Assembly (NCBI RefSeq): GCF_902148855.1
Contig: NC_043965.1
Location: 19,245,995-19,309,994, forward strand
DNA length: 64,000 nt
Origin: Sphaeramia orbicularis
Lineage: Eukaryota > Chordata > Actinopteri > Kurtiformes > Apogonidae
Direction of reading: 5' to 3'
Both the position numbers and the translations under genes were made by a program. The notes beneath the pieces were generated by a model, which had not been told where the DNA came from, did no database searches, and saw only the letters and a list, made by a program, of their open reading frames with translations. This document shows, in pieces, positions 57,831-64,000 of the stretch. Each line of letters opens with the position of its first letter. Position 1 is the stretch's first letter.

Positions 57831-59425
57831 TTCCTTTTGATTAGCAGAAAACAGATGGAGAAAGTTAGAATTATAAGAACTAAAGCAAAGTGAGTGAACA
57901 GGATGAAATGAGAGCACAGTCTGCAGAGATATGAACACTGACCTACTTTTATAACATGCAAATAAAATGTAGAACTAATCAGTTTCATGTTAAGTTAAAG
58001 AAAATAAGAACAAATGAGTGTTACAAGGATCTATCTGTAGTTTCCTGGACTGTGCAAGGATTTAAAAAAAAAAAAAAAAACTTTTCATACATTGTTGTAT
58101 TACTGCAAATTTAAGTCCACACTGCCACCTCATGGACAGTTGAATTAATGTGGCAAAAAGGCACATTGGCACTTTTACTATTTATTATATCATACAAGTC
58201 CTGCATTCTGAGTTTTTCTCAGGCTCATAGTAGTCAGATGAGGAACTGCCACTACACTGATTTAATCTGATTAAGTTTGCACACATCTACATTTTAGTGT
58301 GGCAAAAGCTGGAAGTTGAATGCTAAAGTATGTTATTTCCAAACCTTATCTTTGTTAGTGTTTAGTTTTTTATGCACATCAGTAGCAGGTGGTGTTTAAC
58401 TGTTATATTTCACTATGACAGGTAAAAGTGTGTCCTGCAGAGCAAGCCCAACATGGAGTATACTGTAGTTTTGTCAGAATAAGTAGTTGAGCTACCACTT
58501 CCAACCCATAGGAGGCACATTTTTACCTTTTTTATTCATCACTGTAGCAGCAAAGATGGTGAATTCACAAACAATGATAGTTTCCATCAAGTAAAACCAT
58601 GATGAGGAGATTGATTCACACAGAGACACAAATGTACACCAACACACATGGAAAAACAATAATACAGAGGTCTATATTAGAGGCCTTTTACTGTATCGTA
58701 CATGGAAACCAGTTTTGAACATGGATAACTATGTGAAGTTGCTTTTTGCGCCATTATTTTGTCTAATTATAGTATAGATTGATAATCACTTTTAACTTTT
58801 AAAGAGGTGAGAACTGGGTAGATTTATTGTAAACATGCCCGTTCAAGCTTCAACAGAATAAGCTCATGGAAAAAGAGGGTAAAAAAAATAAAGGAAGATA
58901 AAACAAGTAAAAAGAGGAGGGAGGCCTCTATCTAAGAAACAGAGAAACAGGCCAAAGCATAGAAGGAAAACACAAAGCGAAGATGACAAACCGTCACAAC
59001 ATGCCACACAACCCAGCTGAGGACTGACACATCTGTTACAGTCGGCATGAGAAGTGTGTGAGTTAGTCTTATGAATGAACACAATACTAAGACATACCTG
59101 ACAAATGCGACAGAAGGATGAAAAAAACCAAAACAATATTAATAAAAGGTGTTGCTTCACTTTGAATAATTTTGATATGAACAAACAAGCAAGCAATCAT
59201 GTGTGTGGTATGGAATTTGCATTGCATTATGGGATTATGTTCAGATTCATTGTTGCATTTACAATTTATCTATCAAGAATAAATTACACTGTCACAATCA
59301 TTTCATAAGAAGAGGTGAAAATGTTTTATTCCAACTCCAGTTTCTGCTGCAATTTGTTTTTTTCTTTTTACACTTTTTTTTGGGAAATTTCAGAACATTA
59401 TACAATCGTTTAACTAATGCAGCCA
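57831..59425. other. SPR upstream region, no gene seen
   Basis: AT-rich sequence with no exon recognised. A fragment near 59.26-59.31 kb (TATCTATCAAGAATAAATTAC) resembles the mariner MITE at 42.0 kb. Confidence 0.5.
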
Positions 59426-59429
59426 TTTT

Positions 59430-61425
59430 GGTAAGATGACAAAATGCATGTAAGATAGAGAGCAGATGGCCTTTTAGACATTTATGTTACACACCAGGAG
59501 GAAAGCACTATGGAAAGATGCACAAATTAGGAATTTTGGGAATTTTGTTGAGCAGTTTCATGGTGTGGCTTCACTCTGAAAGATGGGATGTAATATATGA
59601 AAGGTGAAAAATGTCTAAAACAGTGAATGTGGACATTGTGGACATGTATATTTCCCTCAGTAGCTAGAAAAATGGACATTTTCTGTAGAGTAATCCTTTC
59701 AAAATTATTTTTCCTAAATGACATGTGACAAAATGCATGGAAAATAGAGAGCAGATGGCCTTTTAGACATTTATGTTTCACACCAGGAGGAAAGCACTAT
59801 GGAAAGATGCACAAATTAGGAATTTGGGGAATTTTGTTAAGCAATTTCATGGTGTGGTTTCACTCTGAAAGATGGGATGTATTATATGAAAGGTGAAACA
59901 TGTCTAAAACAGTGAATGTGGACATTGTGGACATGTAGATTTCACTCAGTAGCTACAAAAAAAGATATTTTCTGTAGTGTAATCCTTTTTTTTCCCCCCA
60001 AATGACGTGACAAAATGCATGTAAGATAGAGGGCAGATGGCATTTTAGAGATTTATGTTACAAACCAGGAGGAAAGCACTTTGTAAAGATGCACAAATTA
60101 GGAATTTTGGGAATTTTGTTGAGCAATTTCATGTGGCTTTACTCTGAAAGATGGGATGTATTATATGAAAGGTAAAAAAAAAAAAAAAAAAGTCTAAAAC
60201 AGTGAATGTGGACATTATGGACATGTACATTTCACTCAGTAGCTGGAAAAATGTACATTTTCTGTAGAGTCATTTTTTTTTTTTTTTTTTCCCCAAATGA
60301 GATGTAACAAAATGCATGTAAGATAGAGAGCAGATGGCCTTTTAGACATTTATGTTACACGCCAGGAGGAAAGTATTATGTAAAGATGCACAAATTAGGA
60401 ATTTGGGGAATTTTGTTCGGCAATTACATGGTGTGGCTTCACTCCGAAAGATGGGATGCATTATTTGAAAGGTGAAAAATGTCTAAAACAGTGAATGTGG
60501 ACATTATGGACATGTAGATTTCACTCAGCAGCCACAAAAATTGACATTTTCTGTAGAGTAATCCTTTTTTTTTTTTTTTTCCTAAATGACATGTGACAAA
60601 ATGCACAGAAAATAGAGGGCAGATGGCCTTTTAGACATTTATGTTAAACACCAGGAGGAAAGCACTTTGCAAAGATGCACAAATTAGGAATTTGGTGAAT
60701 TTTGTTAAGCAATTCCATGGTGTGGCTTCACTCTGAAAGATGGGATGTATTCTATGAAAGGTGAAACATGTCTAAAACAGTGAATGTGGACATTATGGAC
60801 ATGTAGATTTCACTCAGCAGGTAGAAAAATCAACATTTTCTATAGAGTAATCCTTTTTTCAATAATTTTTCTTAAATGACATGTGACAAAATGCACGGAA
60901 AATAGAGGGCAGATGGCATTTTAGACATTTATGTCACACACCAGGAGGAAAGCACTTTGTAAAGATGGACAAATTAGGAATTTTGGGAATTTTGTTAAGC
61001 AGTTTCATGCTGTGGCTTCACTCTGAAGGATGGGATGTATTATATGAAAGGTGAAATATGTCTAAAACAGTGAATGTGGACATTATGGACATGTAGATTT
61101 CACTCAGCAGCTAGAAAATTTCCTTTTTCTGTAGTGTAATCCTTTTTTTTCCCCCAAATGACATGTGACAAAATACATGTAACATAGAGAGCAGATGGCC
61201 TTTTAGACATTTATGTTACACACCAGGAGGAAAGCACTTTGTAAAGATGCATGAATTAGGAATTTTGGGAATTTTGTTAAGCAGTTTCATGGTGTGGCTT
61301 CACTCTGAAAGATGAGATGTAATACATGAAAGGTGAAACAAGTCTTAAACAGTGAATGTGGACATTATGGACATGTAGATTTCACTCAGCAGCTAGAAAA
61401 ATTGACATTTTCTGTAGACTAATAC
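59430..61425. repeat. Satellite array: seven units of about 287 bases
   Basis: The marker ACAAAATGCATGTAAGATAG (with small changes) recurs at about 59438, 59728, 60008, 60307, 60596, 60886 and 61167, giving spacings of 280-299 bases. Each unit has GCAGATGGCCTTTTAGACAT, CACCAGGAGGAAAGCAC and AACAGTGAATGTGGACATT. Most length variation comes from a T-run near the unit boundary. No open frame is conserved between units. Confidence 0.95.
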
Positions 61426-61554
61426 TAACAAAGCAACGTAACAGTGCCATTTCCATATAAAGTCCCATCCATCCATCCATCCATCCGGGACACCGTATAT
61501 GACTCTATAGGTTTTTCCCGAGGGAAAGCACTGGACTAATGCCAAAAGGGGGCG

Positions 61555-61870
61555 TTTGTATCATGTAGCCGGAGGGGCGGGGCCAGAGGTGGGTGTGTGT
61601 CTCTCAGCTGATGCGCGTATCAGCCGACTCCATCATCAGCATCCGACGCTGGCTGACAGCGGTCGAAGACAGCATCCCTAATATTACCGACCCACGGTAA
61701 CATCGCAGGATATTTCCGAGCCCGACCGACCAGGACTGACGTTGCTCTCTTGTGACAATATTGTTTATTGAGGCTGCCATCTTACAAACCACCGAGCTGC
61801 AAAATAGTGAGTAGCCTTTGATGATGGACCGCCAGGATGCTACAATCGGTAAATCAAAGCTACTGCATGA
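61555..61870 (+). promoter_or_regulatory. CpG-rich promoter-like region of an unidentified gene
   Basis: In an AT-rich window this block is CpG-dense, with a GC box GGAGGGGCGGGGCC (61571) and an AAGATGGCAGCC YY1-like box on the minus strand. On the plus strand ATGATGGACCGCCAGG runs into a donor ACAATCG|GTAAATC (61848), which could encode MMDRQDATI, or could be untranslated. The direction is taken as plus because no gene lies to the left, but this is inference. Confidence 0.4.
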
Positions 61871-62202
61871 TACGTCGTCAATGTCAATGACGCTGTGCAT
61901 TTTAATTTAGGGGCTTTTTTTCCCCCCCTCACCGAGTGTCGTGCGTTTGGGTTTTGTCACAGGCCTAGCGAGTAATTGTTTGGTAGCGCAGTCGATTCAA
62001 GGCTTGATGCGGATGCTGCCAAAGCCGCCCTTGCCGACCAGGGATGCAGAGAAAAAGGGAGAGAGAGGCAGTCGTGAGGGGAGGGGATTGAGGCAGAGCA
62101 GCAGATAGATAGGCAGTGTATTTTACTACTACTACTATTCACCCAAGTGGAAGTAAACCTCTAGTAAATGGGCTGAGAAGGGGAGGTGCACTGGCACCAA
62201 TG

Positions 62203-62203
62203 C

Positions 62204-62299
<96 letters not shown>

Positions 62300-62308
62300 G
62301 TCTATCAT
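62203..62308. repeat. (ATCT)n microsatellite
   Basis: About 100 bases of nearly perfect CTAT repeats with one CTGT variant near the 3' end. Confidence 0.95.
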
Positions 62309-62309
62309 C

Positions 62310-63940
62310 TGCTATAGGATTTTAGTGCATTAATGTCCACATAATACCAAGTTTTTTTTATCCCTGCACATTGCAATTCATGTCTGTCTTATATAAATGT
62401 ATATAAATGCAGTCTAAAACACTAGATCTGAAAAAAACTTAATGAATGTTATAAAATTTTAGTTGTAGGTGAAGCTGATTTATAGGTCTTTTTGTTGGCT
62501 GTAGTTTGTTTTTCTGATTTTTTTTTTTTTTTTTTTGCCCATTCCATCTATCAACCAAGGTAAAGCAAATATAGCAAGAATTTCTGAGGCTGGAATAACT
62601 GTCTGGATTAAAACACACACACACACATATCTGTTTGGCCTTTTTGGCCTTCCACAGTTACATTATACATAACCACTTTTGTCTATAAAGGTCAAGAACT
62701 TACCAAATATTACTAAACTAAAAGACTTGGTTAGTTAAATGTTGCTGTTCGTTACTAATCATACAATACTTTAACATTTCTGAAGAATACCCAGCACTAA
62801 AATAATGATTGTTAGATTTCATGGGGTCACATGACAGGATTATTCTTGGGTGTTTACATTTTTTGTGTGTATTTTGGTTGTTCATTTTAGAAACTAAATT
62901 GCTGTTAAGTGGATTACCATAACTGCTACACAGACAGGTTTTTGTAGTTGAGGCCTTGGGTAAAATACAAGTCAACTTCAACCAGAACTAATAGAGTCAA
63001 ATAAATGAGTTCCAACAAAAACCTGAATGTTATTACCCTCATGACTGCATTAGTTTTCTTAGTAACTAGTTATAACTAATGAAGCAACAGACAATGTACA
63101 TGTAAACATACATTTTGTTCAACCTTAGAGCTATATAGGTAGTCTAATATACAATGACCAAAGCTTGAAAAAGTTGAAAAGAACTGGATCAACACCTCTG
63201 TTGATGCTGTAAAAAAAAAAAAGACAGAAAAGAAAAGAAAAGAAAAGAAAAGACGAGCATGATCCCTGATGTGTATTTATTGCAGGCCTCTTGTTTTTGT
63301 TGCTTTGATTGCTTCAGGCCTGTTGTATGAAGGTGTTCCTGTATTTGTGTCCACAAAAATGCAAAGAAACAGACAAATACAAAGCTCCAGTTCAGTGATG
63401 TTAATGGACAAAAAAAGTTGTGTCTGGTGTCTGTTTTGCAGTACAGTGGTGTGGCATGAGTGACTTCTTCATCCAGCATCCCTTCACTGCATGACTGCAA
63501 CATAAACAAAAAAACAAGCAAGGATAGCTCTGCTCAGTGTTTTTATAATAAACAGAGAGTAACACTATGATTTGTCTCCATTAGCATCGTTCAACTGGAG
63601 GAAAGGTGCTGTTACACTTACTTATGCCCTCACTATATGTGTGATTGTCCAGATTTATCTATTTGACCTTTCTCAGTTTTTATCATGGTGGGAGGACCAC
63701 GCTGCCCCTGTATGTGGGCTGGAAGCTATTCTGCATTAGCTATTATTGTATAACTAGTCATTATGTAATTACATTATTGTATAACTCCTTTCGTTTTTCT
63801 GTGTTCCCCTAGTGTGTGTGCCCCCACTACCTGCATTAGGTTGTGATGACCCACACTACTTCCAAATGTATCTGTGACCCCCCCCTCCCCCAATCCTGAC
63901 TCCTAACCTCTAATCCCTGACCTTTGACCCCCACTATGGG
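62310..63940. other. No gene seen; presumed intron or flank
   Basis: AT-rich with poly-T near 62520, a (GAAAA)n run near 63230 and a C-rich stretch at 63880. If the promoter at 61.6 kb and the edge exon are one gene, this is its first intron. Confidence 0.4.
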
Positions 63941-63943
63941 CAG

Positions 63944-64000
63944 TGTTGGCAGTGGGGTGGCAGGAGAGCAGGAGTTTGCCATGAAGTCTGTGGGCACGAG
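63944..64000 (+). CDS. Possible partial exon at the window edge, unidentified
   Basis: After a C/T-rich tract and ATGGGCAG acceptor, one frame stays open to the window end: VGSGVAGEQEFAMKSVGTR. The GC content rises and the peptide looks coding, but I do not recognise it. Its phase does not fit a direct join to the 61.85 kb donor in the frame proposed there. Confidence 0.35.

Noticed and set aside
59430-61425. CRISPR-like array
   Set aside because: Units are 287 bases and repeat throughout, with no short repeats separated by unique spacers; it is a eukaryotic satellite.
61604-61900. Minus-strand frame starting MAASINNIV
   Set aside because: The ATG sits in a YY1-like promoter box, and no downstream minus-strand exons lie before the satellite and SPR.

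Overview
This window is vertebrate nuclear DNA from a teleost fish, probably a percomorph (the last point is inference). The evidence is a nonapeptide prohormone encoding isotocin, the fish oxytocin (CYISNCPIG), exon-intron genes with GT-AG junctions, and many fish-type transposon and SINE relics. Six protein genes can be reconstructed in frame from start to stop, and the edge of a possible seventh is present. I worked from sequence and remembered human and fish proteins; no alignment was run.

Layout: 1-9 kb holds no host gene but is rich in relics: a Tc1-like element, a 0.7 kb tetranucleotide array, two nested hAT-like elements, Tc1-like ends, a LINE tail and a tRNA-derived SINE. MRPS27 (mitoribosome small subunit) lies on the minus strand at 9.2-17.8 kb in 11 coding exons. 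A gene-free stretch follows, where PTCD2 would sit in mammals. ZNF366, an 11-zinc-finger repressor, lies on the minus strand at 22.5-29.9 kb in 6 coding exons, with a candidate untranslated exon near 31.7 kb. The isotocin-neurophysin gene (+) is at 33.5-35.4 kb and FABP1 (+) at 37.5-38.4 kb. SMYD1 (-), a muscle histone methyltransferase and myosin chaperone partner with 10 coding exons including the 39-base alternative one, is at 39.6-49.6 kb. Sepiapterin reductase SPR (-) is at 55.4-57.8 kb with 4 exons. A seven-unit ~287-base satellite fills 59.4-61.4 kb. It is followed by a GC-rich promoter-like region and, at the right edge, a possible exon of an unidentified gene.

The genes do not form one pathway. 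They represent blocks separate in mammals: MRPS27-ZNF366 (human 5q13), FABP1-SMYD1 (human 2p11), SPR (human 2p13) and oxytocin (human 20p13). Local co-regulation is unlikely, since they would be expressed in liver/gut (FABP1), striated muscle (SMYD1), hypothalamus (isotocin), dendritic or endocrine cells (ZNF366) and broadly (MRPS27, SPR).

The most informative non-genic structures are nested insertions whose target duplications let the order of events be read: three levels at 50.26-51.98 kb and two levels at 4.16-5.27 kb. Also notable are four TTAA-flanked (piggyBac-like) relics of two families, several near-perfect palindromes and the satellite. I found no convincing new biological system; the findings are ranked accordingly.
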